DNA from: Kiritimatiellia bacterium
GTDB taxonomy: Bacteria > Verrucomicrobiota > Kiritimatiellia > RFP12 > UBA1067
Length of the DNA stretch: 14,173 nucleotides
Reading direction: 5' to 3'
NCBI GenBank assembly: GCA_904502135.1
Contig: CAJGDE010000051.1
Coordinates: forward strand, 1-14,173
How positions within the stretch are numbered: the stretch's first letter is position 1; the number at the start of each line of letters is the position of its first letter. Below, piece after piece: positions 1 through 8,759 of this stretch. A program made the translations under genes and the position numbers. The notes under the pieces were generated by a model. That model saw only the letters and a list, made by a program, of their open reading frames with translations, did not search any database and was not told where the DNA came from.

Positions 1-23
1 CTTTTATGGCGCAACGCAAATTG

Positions 24-66
24 ATTAGTCGGATGGGCGGCGTTAGTCCGCACATTCGACTAACCG
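24..66. repeat. Hairpin-forming inverted repeat downstream of mfd
   Basis: Bases 25-35 (TTAGTCGGATG) can pair with 53-63 (CATTCGACTAA) over 11 positions with one G-T wobble. After one mismatch, 37-40 pair with 48-51 around a 7-base loop. The wobble pairs only if the plus strand is transcribed; on the minus strand it becomes an A-C mismatch. No T-run follows the stem on either strand, so it is not a canonical intrinsic terminator for mfd, although it lies 30-70 bases beyond the mfd stop. The hexamer TTAGTC also recurs at 43-48 and 95-100. The remaining bases of 1-94 show nothing I can name. Confidence 0.4.
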
Positions 67-94
67 ATTACGGATATCTTTTCCCACTTCCCCA

Positions 95-3000
95 TTAGTC
101 CTTCTGCGCACTACATTCCTTAATGATTTGAGCAAGTTTCCTGTCTGGTGAAGACCCTTTAAGTTCTGTCACCATAACAATTTCAGATGTGCCACGCCTG
201 CGGAAAACGGCTCTATCACCACTTACATCTATTGAACCAATCGAAGAGCGCTGGCAGGCAAGCCGGATTTGCGCTAATTTGAAAAATCTGATTGCGGCGG
301 CAGGGGGAGGCCCGTAGCGATCTTTAAGTTCATCGCGAAGTTTTTTAACGTCGGAAGAACTTGAAGCCTCGGCAAAACGTTTTAAATATCCCATTCGCTG
401 GGAATCCTCTTCAACATAAGTATAAGGTAAAGAGGCCGCGCTCTCATCATCTTCGGAAGCGGGAGAGAAATCAATGAAATCGAAGTTTAATTTGACATCG
501 ATAATCTCAGGGGGCTTCTGCCCTTTTAATATCGCGACTGTTCGCGACAGAAGCTGACAATACAGCGTAAAGCCAACCGCCGCGATATGACCTGACTGTT
601 GTGAGCCGAGAAGATTTCCTGCTCCTCGGATTTCCAGATCGCGCACCGCAAGATTAAATCCCGAGCCGAGAGAGCCGTGACGCTTTAGGGCCGCAAGCCT
701 TTCTCGCGCGTCAGAATCTATGTCACCCGATGGAGGAAGAAGAAAATATGCGCGCCCCTGCCGCGAAGATCTTCCCACTCGCCCTCTGAGCTGGTATATC
801 TCCGCCATACCGAAACAATCCGCGCGGTCGATCAGAATGGTATTAGCCCTCGGAATGTCGATACCGGACTCTATGATCGTCGTAGAAAGAAGAAGATCGT
901 ATTCTCCACGCTCAAAATCCCTCATTTTACGGGCAAGCGTCTTGGAATCCATCCTGCCATGTGCGACAACAATCCGGATTGAAGGACAAAGTTTCTGTAA
1001 ACGCTTCTTGACCGTCTCTATTGTTGAAACGCGGTTATGAAGAAAAAACACCTGTCCCGCACGGGCGATCTCCGATTCGATAGCGGCTTTTACAGTCATG
1101 TCGCTGTCGCGCACAATGTTCGTCTCGACGGCGACTCGCTCTTTGGGCGGAGTTCTCAAAAGCGAAAGGTCTCTTGCCCCCGTCATCGACAAATAAAGCG
1201 TGCGGGGTATGGGGGTTGCGGAGAGTGTAAGCACATCGGCCGTCGTTCGCAGACGCTTAAGAAACTCTTTGTGCCTGACGCCGAAGCGCTGCTCTTCATC
1301 AATGATGACAAGCCCGAGATCATGAAAGCGGATTTTAGACGAAAGAATCGCGTGCGTCCCTATAACGATATCGCAGGCCCCTGAATGAAGCCTATCGAAC
1401 GTGCCTTGATGAACGAGACGCGATTGAAAGCGCGACATCGATTCTATGCGGATGGGAGTTCCGTCAAAGCGTGAGGTAAAGGTTTCAAAATGCTGTTCGG
1501 CAAGAACTGTCGTAGGAGCTAAAAGCGCGACCTGCTTTCCGTTCATGGCCGCTATGTACGCCGCTCTCATCGCAACTTCAGTCTTTCCGTACCCGGCATC
1601 GCCACAGATGAGGCGATCCATCGGTTTTGACGAAGCGAGATCTTTTTTGACCGCCTCTATCGCCGCCGCCTGATCAATCGTCTCTTCATACGCAAAAGCG
1701 GCCTCAAACGCATCAAGCCCTTCACACTCTATATCATAGGCAAAACCTGGGATCGTCTCGCGCTTGGCCTGCGTTTCGATAAGTGAGGCCGCAAGATCCG
1801 CAACAGCCTTCTCGGCATCGCGCTTATCCTTGTCCCAGCGCTTACCGTCAAGGCGGTGGAGTTTAACCGCTTCGCCCTTAATGCCGACATAACGCGACAG
1901 AAGATGAGCGTGAGACGCCGGCACGTGAAGCTTGCCGCCGTCGGCATATTCAATTGTGAAAACTTCACTTCGTCTGCCATCCACCATTATCTCCGATGAA
2001 CCCACATAACGCCCGACGCCATGGTCAATGTGGACTACATATTCGCCAGGTTCAAGATCGTCAAAATCGGAAAGTCTCGCTCCGGTCGTGTACCGGGAAG
2101 CTTTTAATCTCGTTTTTCTTTTAGCGAAAACGCGGTCGGATTTGGTGACGACGATAAGATTCTGCGTCTCAAACCCGCCACTCAACTCATCGAGCGCGAG
2201 CAGCGTTTTTCCCTTCGCTTTTGCCGAGGCTATGTGAATATCAAGACGCTTTTTCGCCGAATCAAAAAGTTCCGGATGGCGGCAAGCGTCCGCGCCAAGT
2301 TCAGAAAAGCCCGGCAATGCGGATGTCGTGAAATCAATAGTCGCCACCCCCCGAGGCGGAGGGTCGCCCGTATAAACCTTAGGCCCGGTAAACGCGTCTG
2401 AAAGCGTGAGACTGTACGAATTGTGATCAATCAAAAGAGCGGCCGCACCTTTTGGCATTATATCAAGAACGGACACGCTTTTGGGCGATTTAGCGGCGTC
2501 ATCTTCAAGAGAAAGAAAAGAAGCGGAAGATATTCTTTCAACCGACAGCTGCGTCGCAGCGTTGAACGATCTTAAACTTTCAATTTCATCGCCGAAAAAT
2601 TCCGCTCTTACGGGAAACTCCTCTCCTGGAGACCAAATATCGAGAATACCGCCGCGGACTGCGAAATCACCCTCGCTTTCTACACTTGGAACCCTTCTGT
2701 AGCCGAAAGAAACAAACCGTTCTACGAGTTCACTTATCTTTTTAGTCTTGTTTTCGTTCAGATCCAAAATAATACATTGAGCCGATTCAGCCGCCACTGG
2801 CGAGAGAAGCGCGGCAACAGGCGCTACGACAATCGCGGGATAAGGTCTTACCGCCCAGGCCCTAATGGCTGAAAGCGTCTTTAATCTAAGACCTATCGAA
2901 GAGGATTCCGAATCAATCCTTACAGGCAACTCAAGAATTCTTGTCGAATAAAACGGCGATAACTTGTCAGAACACAGAAGTTCAAGATCCCCCGCCAACC

Positions 3001-3190
3001 TGTCGGCGTCGGGAATGCCGGATGTGACAGCAAGAACAATATTCTCTTTGTTTCTGTTGGCGAGATACAACGCCAAAAAAGCGTCAGACGCCCCGGAAAG
3101 CGATGATACGCTTATTTGACCGTCGGAAACTCCTCCCGCGCCGTCAAGATCTGAAAAAAAAGTCTCAAGCGCTTTTTTCATCTCAGACAT
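95..3190 (-). CDS. mfd: Transcription-repair coupling factor Mfd
   Basis: Mfd is an ATP-driven DNA translocase. It pushes or releases RNA polymerase stalled at lesions and recruits UvrA for nucleotide excision repair. Counting from an upstream GTG at 3247 (1050 codons), the sequence shows an N-terminal UvrB-like region (about 45-250) and a CarD-like RNA-polymerase-interaction domain (about 397-455, GEYVVHIDHGVGRYVG). It also shows the RecG-like motor: Walker A GDAGYGKT 549-556, DEEQ 650-653, SATPIPRT 676-683, and LRGRVGR 820-826 with a GNLLG motif after it. A C-terminal regulatory domain closes the protein. It is somewhat shorter than the roughly 1150 residues of E. coli Mfd, with the loss mostly between 250 and 395. 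I chose the ATG at 3190 (residue 20 of the longer frame). The GTG overlaps hslO by 31 bases and has no Shine-Dalgarno sequence, and the conserved N-terminus starts after residue 20. The ATG has no clear ribosome site either, and a second ATG lies at 3181. It is the last gene of the minus-strand run. Confidence 0.97.
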   Translation of the reverse strand: MSEMKKALETFFSDLDGAGGVSDGQISVSSLSGASDAFLALYLANRNKENIVLAVTSGIPDADRLAGDLELLCSDKLSPFYSTRILELPVRIDSESSSIGLRLKTLSAIRAWAVRPYPAIVVAPVAALLSPVAAESAQCIILDLNENKTKKISELVERFVSFGYRRVPSVESEGDFAVRGGILDIWSPGEEFPVRAEFFGDEIESLRSFNAATQLSVERISSASFLSLEDDAAKSPKSVSVLDIMPKGAAALLIDHNSYSLTLSDAFTGPKVYTGDPPPRGVATIDFTTSALPGFSELGADACRHPELFDSAKKRLDIHIASAKAKGKTLLALDELSGGFETQNLIVVTKSDRVFAKRKTRLKASRYTTGARLSDFDDLEPGEYVVHIDHGVGRYVGSSEIMVDGRRSEVFTIEYADGGKLHVPASHAHLLSRYVGIKGEAVKLHRLDGKRWDKDKRDAEKAVADLAASLIETQAKRETIPGFAYDIECEGLDAFEAAFAYEETIDQAAAIEAVKKDLASSKPMDRLICGDAGYGKTEVAMRAAYIAAMNGKQVALLAPTTVLAEQHFETFTSRFDGTPIRIESMSRFQSRLVHQGTFDRLHSGACDIVIGTHAILSSKIRFHDLGLVIIDEEQRFGVRHKEFLKRLRTTADVLTLSATPIPRTLYLSMTGARDLSLLRTPPKERVAVETNIVRDSDMTVKAAIESEIARAGQVFFLHNRVSTIETVKKRLQKLCPSIRIVVAHGRMDSKTLARKMRDFERGEYDLLLSTTIIESGIDIPRANTILIDRADCFGMAEIYQLRGRVGRSSRQGRAYFLLPPSGDIDSDARERLAALKRHGSLGSGFNLAVRDLEIRGAGNLLGSQQSGHIAAVGFTLYCQLLSRTVAILKGQKPPEIIDVKLNFDFIDFSPASEDDESAASLPYTYVEEDSQRMGYLKRFAEASSSSDVKKLRDELKDRYGPPPAAAIRFFKLAQIRLACQRSSIGSIDVSGDRAVFRRRGTSEIVMVTELKGSSPDRKLAQIIKECSAQKD

Positions 3191-3216
3191 CCGCGGCGGA
3201 AAGAAAACGCCGCCAT

Positions 3217-3987
3217 TCAACGCGGCAACGAAAAAGTCCTGCCGCACATGTGACAGGTTATGTCAACGATGTCGGGCAACTCGTCAATCTCCTTTTCACT
3301 GAGAGCGCCCAGCATGGCCGCCGCGCGCTCAGGAGAACAGCGGCATTTAAACGACAATGCAGTTGTCTTTCTGCATTCAGCATCGCGAAGCGCCAAGCGG
3401 GAAAGAATCGTACGCTGCGAAAGCGACAAAGTCCCGATATTAAGCTCGTCAAGTGAATAGTCGGAGTCAGGCAGCGCCTCTACCATCAGCGCTCTTGCCG
3501 TGGAGAACTCAACTTCATCATTAACAAGAACTTCCGTAAAAATACGAGCGCGTCTCTGTAGCGAGGATGAAAAATACTCTTCGATCGACGGGGCTATACC
3601 TTGGGAGATTATCCGACCAGGAACGCTGCGCGTCACCTGATAACGGGTTGACCCCAATACTTTGGAATCCTTCGGCGCACCCATTCCATCAAACTCGTCC
3701 AATATTTTCTTTTCGGTATATCCTCTGAGAAAACCTGTTGACGTGCACTCGACATTGACGCCTCCGAGAGGACCAGTACATTTCATCTGCAATGAAACAG
3801 TCTCTTCATCAAGCGACGTTTCAGAACCTAAAACCGCAACGACCGCGAGCGCCTGAGCAAGATAATGCGCGCTCACAGGGCCTGACAGATGGGCTCTAGC
3901 CAATTCGCCGGCAGGTGTCGTCACGTCAACGAAAGTGACTGACACCTTCTTCTTTGCATCGTACCACTCTTCTCTGATATCTTTCAT
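3217..3987 (-). CDS. hslO: Redox-regulated chaperone Hsp33
   Basis: Hsp33 is a cytosolic holdase. Oxidative unfolding turns it on when four zinc-binding cysteines form disulfides. The 256-residue product has the Hsp33 core (GPLGGVNVE near 72-80, LRGYTEKK near 87-94, SGPVSAHYLAQAL near 35-47) and the C-terminal switch: C215-R-C217, then C245-H-M-C248, the classic CxC...CxxC arrangement. Length is slightly below the usual 285-300 residues, because the N-terminus starts almost at the conserved core. The ATG follows the gatA stop with no spacer (gatA stop 3990-3988, ATG 3987-3985) and no strong Shine-Dalgarno sequence is visible, so translation is probably coupled to gatA. The downstream end lies 26 bases before the chosen mfd start, or overlaps mfd if the upstream GTG is used. 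Confidence 0.95.
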   Translation of the reverse strand: MKDIREEWYDAKKKVSVTFVDVTTPAGELARAHLSGPVSAHYLAQALAVVAVLGSETSLDEETVSLQMKCTGPLGGVNVECTSTGFLRGYTEKKILDEFDGMGAPKDSKVLGSTRYQVTRSVPGRIISQGIAPSIEEYFSSSLQRRARIFTEVLVNDEVEFSTARALMVEALPDSDYSLDELNIGTLSLSQRTILSRLALRDAECRKTTALSFKCRCSPERAAAMLGALSEKEIDELPDIVDITCHMCGRTFSLPR

Positions 3988-5394
3988 TTATTTAGAGATA
4001 TCTTCAAATGCTTTTGAAATTGAAAGAAGCCTATCCTCGCAAAGCGCCCCGGAAATAAACTGAACACCGACAGGGAGACCCGCCGTTGTAAAGCCGGCCG
4101 GCACGGCGCAAGCGCATACGCCCGCCAAAGACGAAGGTATTGTAAACAAGTCGTTCAAATACATGGTTAGCGGATCTTGCAGATCGCCTATCTTAAATGC
4201 CGGTGTCGGCGCACATGGCGTTATAAGCGCATCAACCTTGGTAAAGACCTCATCAAAATCGCGCTTGATGAGAGTTCTTACCTTTTGGGCGCGGCCGAAA
4301 TATGCGTCATAGTAACCAGACGAGAGCACGTAAGTGCCCATGATAATTCTGCGCTTGACCTCGGGGCCAAAACCTTCCGCCCGACTCTTCGTGTACAAAG
4401 AAAAGACATCTTTGGCGAGTTCTGAACGATGACCGTATCTTACGCCGTCAAAACGAGCCAGGTTCGCGCTCGCCTCGGCCGGAGCGATAATGTAATAAAC
4501 GGCCATGGCATATTCGGTATGCGGCAAGGAAACCTCATGAAGCTCTGCACCGGCCTCTTCGCACTTCTTGATCGCCTCATCCGTTATGCGCTTAACCTCT
4601 TCATCCATCCCCGTGACGTTAAAATATTCTTTTGCAATTCCGATCTTAACGCCCTTCATCGAAGCGCCTTTGATAAGCGAAGGATAATCAGGCACCTGCG
4701 CATCGGACGACGTTCCGTCCTTCGGATCAACGCCAGCGAGCGCCTTAAGAAGAATCGCCGCATCCTCAACAGACTTGGTCATAGGACCTACCTGGTCAAG
4801 AGAAGAAGCAAAGGCCGTAACGCCATAGCGGCTTACTCTGCCGTAGCTCGGCTTAACGCCGACGCAATTGCAGAAGCTGGCCGGCTGACGGATTGAGCCG
4901 CCCGTATCTGTACCCAGCGCAGCAATGCACATATCAGCGCCTACCGCAGCCGCACTCCCGCCAGAGCTGCCCCCCGGCACACGCGTAAGATCGAATGGGT
5001 TTCTGGTAACGCCGAGCGCCGAATTTTCAGTAGATGAACCCATAGCAAATTCATCCATATTGACGCGACCGGCTGGTATGAACCCGTTCGCCTTCATATT
5101 TGAAATAACGGTCGCATCATAAGGAGAAACATAACCCTTAAGAATCTTTGAGGCGCATGTGCACGGCTGCCCCTTGACATTTATGAGATCCTTTACTGCG
5201 ATGGGAACCGCCTTGGGATTGAGCCTGGCCGCTTCAAGCGCACCCTCAGCATCAAACGTAAGGTAAGCTCCGATTTCGCCGTTCTTTTCTTCATATCTCT
5301 TTATAAGCGAATTGACAATATCCTCTGAGGTGAAATCACCCTTTTCAAGCCCTTCCACGGCCTCTTTGATGCCAAGTTTAAAAAGTTCACTCAT
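3988..5394 (-). CDS. gatA: Asp-tRNA(Asn)/Glu-tRNA(Gln) amidotransferase subunit A
   Basis: GatA is the glutaminase subunit of GatCAB. It releases ammonia from glutamine, which GatB uses to convert misacylated Glu-tRNA(Gln) and/or Asp-tRNA(Asn) to the amidated form. The 468-residue protein has the full amidase signature: catalytic K68 (PIAVKDL), the glycine-serine stretch GGSSGGS (141-147) with cis-Ser at S143, and nucleophile S167 in GTDTGGSIRQPA. The spacings match the known Ser-cisSer-Lys triad. The start ATG overlaps the gatC stop as ATGA (5394-5391). GGAGG lies about 10 bases upstream of the ATG, within the gatC end, so the two are translationally coupled. No gatB is present in the window, so the third subunit must be encoded elsewhere if the complex is functional. 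Confidence 0.97.
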   Translation of the reverse strand: MSELFKLGIKEAVEGLEKGDFTSEDIVNSLIKRYEEKNGEIGAYLTFDAEGALEAARLNPKAVPIAVKDLINVKGQPCTCASKILKGYVSPYDATVISNMKANGFIPAGRVNMDEFAMGSSTENSALGVTRNPFDLTRVPGGSSGGSAAAVGADMCIAALGTDTGGSIRQPASFCNCVGVKPSYGRVSRYGVTAFASSLDQVGPMTKSVEDAAILLKALAGVDPKDGTSSDAQVPDYPSLIKGASMKGVKIGIAKEYFNVTGMDEEVKRITDEAIKKCEEAGAELHEVSLPHTEYAMAVYYIIAPAEASANLARFDGVRYGHRSELAKDVFSLYTKSRAEGFGPEVKRRIIMGTYVLSSGYYDAYFGRAQKVRTLIKRDFDEVFTKVDALITPCAPTPAFKIGDLQDPLTMYLNDLFTIPSSLAGVCACAVPAGFTTAGLPVGVQFISGALCEDRLLSISKAFEDISK

Positions 5395-5690
5395 GATTCC
5401 GCACCCTCCACAATCTTCGGCAGAAGAAATTCGTCGCCGACTCTCTTGGGTGCATTGTTAAGGGCATCCTCGCTCGGCAGACTTTCCGCAACGACATCTT
5501 CTCTGAAACGGTTGACGATAGTGTTGCCGTTAATCATCGGCTCAACACCGTCAACATCAACGGCAGATATCTTCTCGACATACTTTACGATATTCTCAAG
5601 CTGCGGCTGAAAAACAGCCATCTCTTCTTCCGTAAGTTCAAGCCTTGCAAGCTCAGAAACGTATTTGACATCAATTTTAGCTGCGCCCAT
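5391..5690 (-). CDS. gatC: Asp-tRNA(Asn)/Glu-tRNA(Gln) amidotransferase subunit C
   Basis: GatC is the small scaffold that wraps around GatA and GatB and stabilises the complex. The 99-residue product (MGAAKIDVKYVSELARLEL at its start) matches the family: the N-terminal VxxLARLxLTEEE helix, an L-x-x-I-x-x-Y-V segment (QLENIVKYVEKI), the VEPM motif and the conserved R-E-D-V-V before a C-terminal F-L-L-P-K-I-V segment. The reading frame is open further upstream to an ATG at 5810. That extension lies entirely inside tolB and is not GatC-like, and a good GGAG (5702-5699) sits 8 bases before the ATG at 5690. The start therefore follows the tolB stop by a single base. Confidence 0.95.
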   Translation of the reverse strand: MGAAKIDVKYVSELARLELTEEEMAVFQPQLENIVKYVEKISAVDVDGVEPMINGNTIVNRFREDVVAESLPSEDALNNAPKRVGDEFLLPKIVEGAES

Positions 5691-5691
5691 T

Positions 5692-6843
5692 TTACTTGCT
5701 CCATGAAGGACTGATCCAATTGCCGTTGGCGTAGAACATCCGACGCGGTTTATCGCCGCCTTCCATCGTATCGACAATAAAAAGCGCTCCGTCGCGATCG
5801 GCGACGACATGGCGCGAATCGCGAGCCCATGACGGATGCTCCCAAGTTCCCTCTGTCGTTAAAACCTTTGAGGATGAATCGCCCTCGATCCCCATAATCG
5901 CGATCTGCGCTCCGCCGCGCTTCGTTATGTAGGTGATGCGCCCGTCGGCGCCCCAGTCAGGGTCGAGGTTTTCGCGGCCCTTGGCTGTAAGACGGCGCTT
6001 CTCTTTGGTATTTACATCTACGACATAAATCTGCGGGCGACGCGTTTCATCGCTTACATAAGCGATCTTCGTGCCGTCCGGGCTCCACGTGGGCTGCCCT
6101 TCGCTTGCGTTAGGCGTATTGGTAAGACGAATATAACGCTCACCATCTAAGACATAAAGCTCAGGATTGCCTTGAAAAGAAAGAATCGCCGCGACCCTGC
6201 GTCCGTCGGGAGCTACAGCAATACCCGTCGGAGAACCTTTGAAACTCCATTTGACGTTGCGCTTGCCGGAATTTATATCCATCTCCCAGATTTGAGGCGC
6301 ACCTTTAAGATAGCCGATATAATAGATTCCCTCGCCGCCCTTTTTCCATCTCGGATAGACTGCGGCCGTTTTATCAGACGTGAGCTGACGAATGTCGTAT
6401 CCATCAGGATACGCGACACAGAGTTCGCCAGGAACCATGACACCGCCTTTTGCGGCCTTACCGCGGTTTAGAAATATCACTTTATCAAGCGCAAAACCTT
6501 TCTGATCGCCGTACGCTTCACACATGGCGTTGGCAAGCTTGCGGGCGGCCATTCTCGCCGATTTTTCATCGGCGAAAGAGTCTGAAGCCGAAAGCGACTT
6601 ACCCTTGCCGACGGCCGTGACAGCGCCCGAGGCGCCAGTAACCTTTATAGCCCCGTCGCCTTTGACAATGAAAAGGCCTGATATCTCAAGATTCTTCTGC
6701 AAACATTTGGCGTATGCGCTGTTGCCAACATTGATTGAAACAGAAGTCTTCTCGGCTCCGATACCAGTAACATCGACAACCGTCTGAGCGAAACCGACGG
6801 CAGCAAAAACCGCCACAACACCAGCTAATATTTTCTTAACCAT
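5692..6843 (-). CDS. tolB: TolB-type periplasmic beta-propeller protein
   Basis: TolB belongs to the Tol-Pal system that links the inner and outer membranes during division. The 383-residue product begins with a signal peptide (MVKKILAGVVAVFAAVGFAQ, cleavage likely around residue 19-20). A TolB-like N-terminal alpha/beta domain follows (to about residue 140). Then come repeated PD40/WD40-like blades with the pattern P-x-W-S-x-D-G-x-x-I-x-Y, for example QPTWSPDGTKIAYVSDETRRPQIYVVDV near 250-277, DPDWGADGRITYI and HPSWARDSRHVVADRDG. Length is a little below the E. coli protein (430). AAGGTG lies about 9 bases before the ATG. No tolQ, tolR, tolA or pal is visible beside it; its neighbours are alaS and gatC. 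A TolB-like propeller with another envelope role is possible. Confidence 0.88.
   Translation of the reverse strand: MVKKILAGVVAVFAAVGFAQTVVDVTGIGAEKTSVSINVGNSAYAKCLQKNLEISGLFIVKGDGAIKVTGASGAVTAVGKGKSLSASDSFADEKSARMAARKLANAMCEAYGDQKGFALDKVIFLNRGKAAKGGVMVPGELCVAYPDGYDIRQLTSDKTAAVYPRWKKGGEGIYYIGYLKGAPQIWEMDINSGKRNVKWSFKGSPTGIAVAPDGRRVAAILSFQGNPELYVLDGERYIRLTNTPNASEGQPTWSPDGTKIAYVSDETRRPQIYVVDVNTKEKRRLTAKGRENLDPDWGADGRITYITKRGGAQIAIMGIEGDSSSKVLTTEGTWEHPSWARDSRHVVADRDGALFIVDTMEGGDKPRRMFYANGNWISPSWSK
5698..5703 (-). promoter_or_regulatory. Ribosome binding site that fixes the gatC start
   Basis: On the minus strand the tolB end reads GGAGCAAGTAAA directly before the ATG at 5690. The GGAG lies 8 bases upstream of that ATG, inside the last codons of tolB. 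It supports the short gatC and argues against the 40-codon longer reading frame. Confidence 0.6.
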
Positions 6844-6874
6844 TTTCTTTCACCTTAATTTGATTTTACGTTTC

Positions 6875-8722
6875 TTACATATTACCGATAACGGCCTTAA
6901 TACGCCTTACACCGGCGGAAGAGCTCTGCTCTTTCTTGATTTTAAAGCTGCCAAGCTCTTTTGTATTGGTCACGTGCGGCCCGCAGCATATCTCCTTAGA
7001 GACATCGCCGATGGAATAAAGCGTCACCTCGTCACCGTACTTGGCTCCGAAAAGAGCCATCGCGCCCTCTTCTTTAGCCGCTTCGACGGTTGTCGTTTTC
7101 TTCGAAACGTCGATTCCTTCTTCAATCCACTCGTTGACAAGCTTTTCTACGGCGTCTTTCTGCTCTGCCGTCATCGGCTCGGGCCATGTGAAATCAAAGC
7201 GAAGACGCTCTGCTGTAATATTCGACCCCTTCTGGTTGGCCGTAGGACCCAAGACCTTGTGAAGAGCGGCATGAAGAAGATGTGTGGCCGTATGCATGCG
7301 CGTGACAACTTCACTATTATCCTGAAGGCCAGCCTTGAAACTGCCGGCCGACGTTGTGCGCGAAAGCTCTTGATGCTTGCGGTTCGCTTCATCAAAACCT
7401 TCTTTATCTACCGTAAGGCCAGCCTTATCAGCCATCTCAAGCGTCATTTCAAACGGAAAACCGAACGTATCGTAAAGCTTGAAGGCGGTCTTTCCGCTGA
7501 TCTGGCTTTGGCCATGCTCCTTCAACTGAAACGCGACCTTGTTGAACATTGCCTCGCCCTTGTCGAGCGTCTGATTAAAGCGGTTTTCCTCGGCTTCGAG
7601 ATCGGCTTTGCATATTTCAAGGTTCTCTTTAAGCTCAGGATAAACATTTGAATATTTATCGCAAATAACCTCCGCCAGCTTAACCGTAAAGCCGGGAGCT
7701 ATGCCGAGCATGCGGCTATATCTTACTGCACGGCGGATGAGACGGCGAAGAACATAGTTAGCCCCCACATTGCCCGGCTTGACACCGCCCTTCGGATCGC
7801 AAAGAATAAATGTGGCAGTACGCATATGATCGGCGACAATACGGCGGGCCTTGAGCTCTTCTTCGTCGCTCAACTGACTACCGAGACCAGACTGCCGGCC
7901 GCTTGCACTAAGCTCATCGATCTTAGCCATGATAGGGGCAAAAATTTCCGTATCATATACGGTCGCCGCTCCCGACATCATGCAGATTGTACGCTCTACT
8001 CCCATGCCCGTATCAACATTATGACGACCTAACGGCTCAAACACGCCATCGGCATTTTTGTTGTACTGCATGAAGACGTCGTTCCAAATCTCGATATACT
8101 TGCCGCAATGGCAGCCAGGGCGGCAATCAGGCCCACACTTTTCTTTGCCCGTATCGATAAACATTTCCGTATCAGGTCCGCAAGGCCCGGTCGTGCCCGC
8201 AGGCCCCCACCAGTTATCCTCACGCGGCAAACGGTAAATGCGCTCATCCGGAATACCTAACGACTTCCAAATTTCGACAGCCTCTTCATCAGCTGGAATG
8301 TAGCCGTCTTCGCCTTCAACGCCCTCGCCTTTGAATACGGTCACGGAAAGCTGATCAGGCGAAAAACCGAGATGCTCCGTTAAAAATTCATAGCTCCAGC
8401 TGATCGCTTCCTTTTTGAAATAATCATTAAGCGACCAGTTGCCGAGCATTTCAAAGAACGTCAAATGCGCAGAGTCTCCGACCGCGTCAATGTCGCCCGT
8501 GCGTACGCATTTCTGCACATCCGTAAGACGAGTGCCGCTGGGATGCTCCATCGCACCCATCAGATACGGCACCAAAGGATGCATTCCCGCTGTCGTAAAA
8601 AGAACAGTAGGATCGTTCTCGGGTATAACCGAAGCGCCAGGGATTATTTTATGGCCCTTTGATTCGAAAAACTTAAGATACATTTCGCGGAGCTGATCCG
8701 CAGTAAGATTCTTCATGCTCAT
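6875..8722 (-). CDS. alaS: Alanyl-tRNA synthetase, short form without C-Ala domain
   Basis: AlaRS charges tRNA(Ala). The 615-residue protein has the class II catalytic core from the start (LREMYLKFFESKGHKIIPGAS; LFTTAGMHPLVPYL; motif 3 VDTGMGVER 236-244), the tRNA-binding middle domain, and the editing domain with zinc ligands H477-x3-H481 and C579-x3-H583. It stops about 30 residues after the last ligand, so the C-terminal oligomerisation/C-Ala domain of the usual roughly 875-residue enzyme is absent. The stop is clean and tolB begins 31 bases later, so this is not a frameshift visible in the window. Short AlaRS forms exist in some bacteria. An unusual cysteine-rich insert (C196, C200, C204, C206) sits in the catalytic domain. 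AAGGA lies 9 bases before the chosen ATG; a second ATG two codons later is less well placed. Confidence 0.95.
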   Translation of the reverse strand: MSMKNLTADQLREMYLKFFESKGHKIIPGASVIPENDPTVLFTTAGMHPLVPYLMGAMEHPSGTRLTDVQKCVRTGDIDAVGDSAHLTFFEMLGNWSLNDYFKKEAISWSYEFLTEHLGFSPDQLSVTVFKGEGVEGEDGYIPADEEAVEIWKSLGIPDERIYRLPREDNWWGPAGTTGPCGPDTEMFIDTGKEKCGPDCRPGCHCGKYIEIWNDVFMQYNKNADGVFEPLGRHNVDTGMGVERTICMMSGAATVYDTEIFAPIMAKIDELSASGRQSGLGSQLSDEEELKARRIVADHMRTATFILCDPKGGVKPGNVGANYVLRRLIRRAVRYSRMLGIAPGFTVKLAEVICDKYSNVYPELKENLEICKADLEAEENRFNQTLDKGEAMFNKVAFQLKEHGQSQISGKTAFKLYDTFGFPFEMTLEMADKAGLTVDKEGFDEANRKHQELSRTTSAGSFKAGLQDNSEVVTRMHTATHLLHAALHKVLGPTANQKGSNITAERLRFDFTWPEPMTAEQKDAVEKLVNEWIEEGIDVSKKTTTVEAAKEEGAMALFGAKYGDEVTLYSIGDVSKEICCGPHVTNTKELGSFKIKKEQSSSAGVRRIKAVIGNM

Positions 8723-8747
8723 TGACTTATTTCCTTAATGAAGTTAT

Positions 8748-8756
8748 ATTTTACCA
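8748..8756 (-). promoter_or_regulatory. Possible extended -10 promoter for alaS
   Basis: The minus strand reads TGGTAAAAT here: TG, one base, then TAAAAT. It sits 25-35 bases before the alaS ATG, in the 37-base gap after the small membrane gene. No good -35 hexamer is visible 17 bases further upstream. It could give alaS and the genes after it their own transcription start. The evidence is sequence resemblance only. Confidence 0.3.
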
Positions 8757-8759
8757 AAT

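Noticed and set aside
3191..3247. GTG start for mfd overlapping hslO
   Set aside because: No ribosome site, a 31-base overlap and no Mfd-like sequence in the extra 19 residues; it cannot be fully excluded.
5691..5810. 40-codon N-terminal extension of gatC
   Set aside because: It lies in the tolB gene in another frame, is not GatC-like, and a proper GGAG precedes the internal ATG at 5690.
6860..7651. 263-codon plus-strand open frame opposite alaS
   Set aside because: It lies fully antisense to a clear AlaRS, has no recognisable domain and no ribosome site; its openness follows from alaS codon use.
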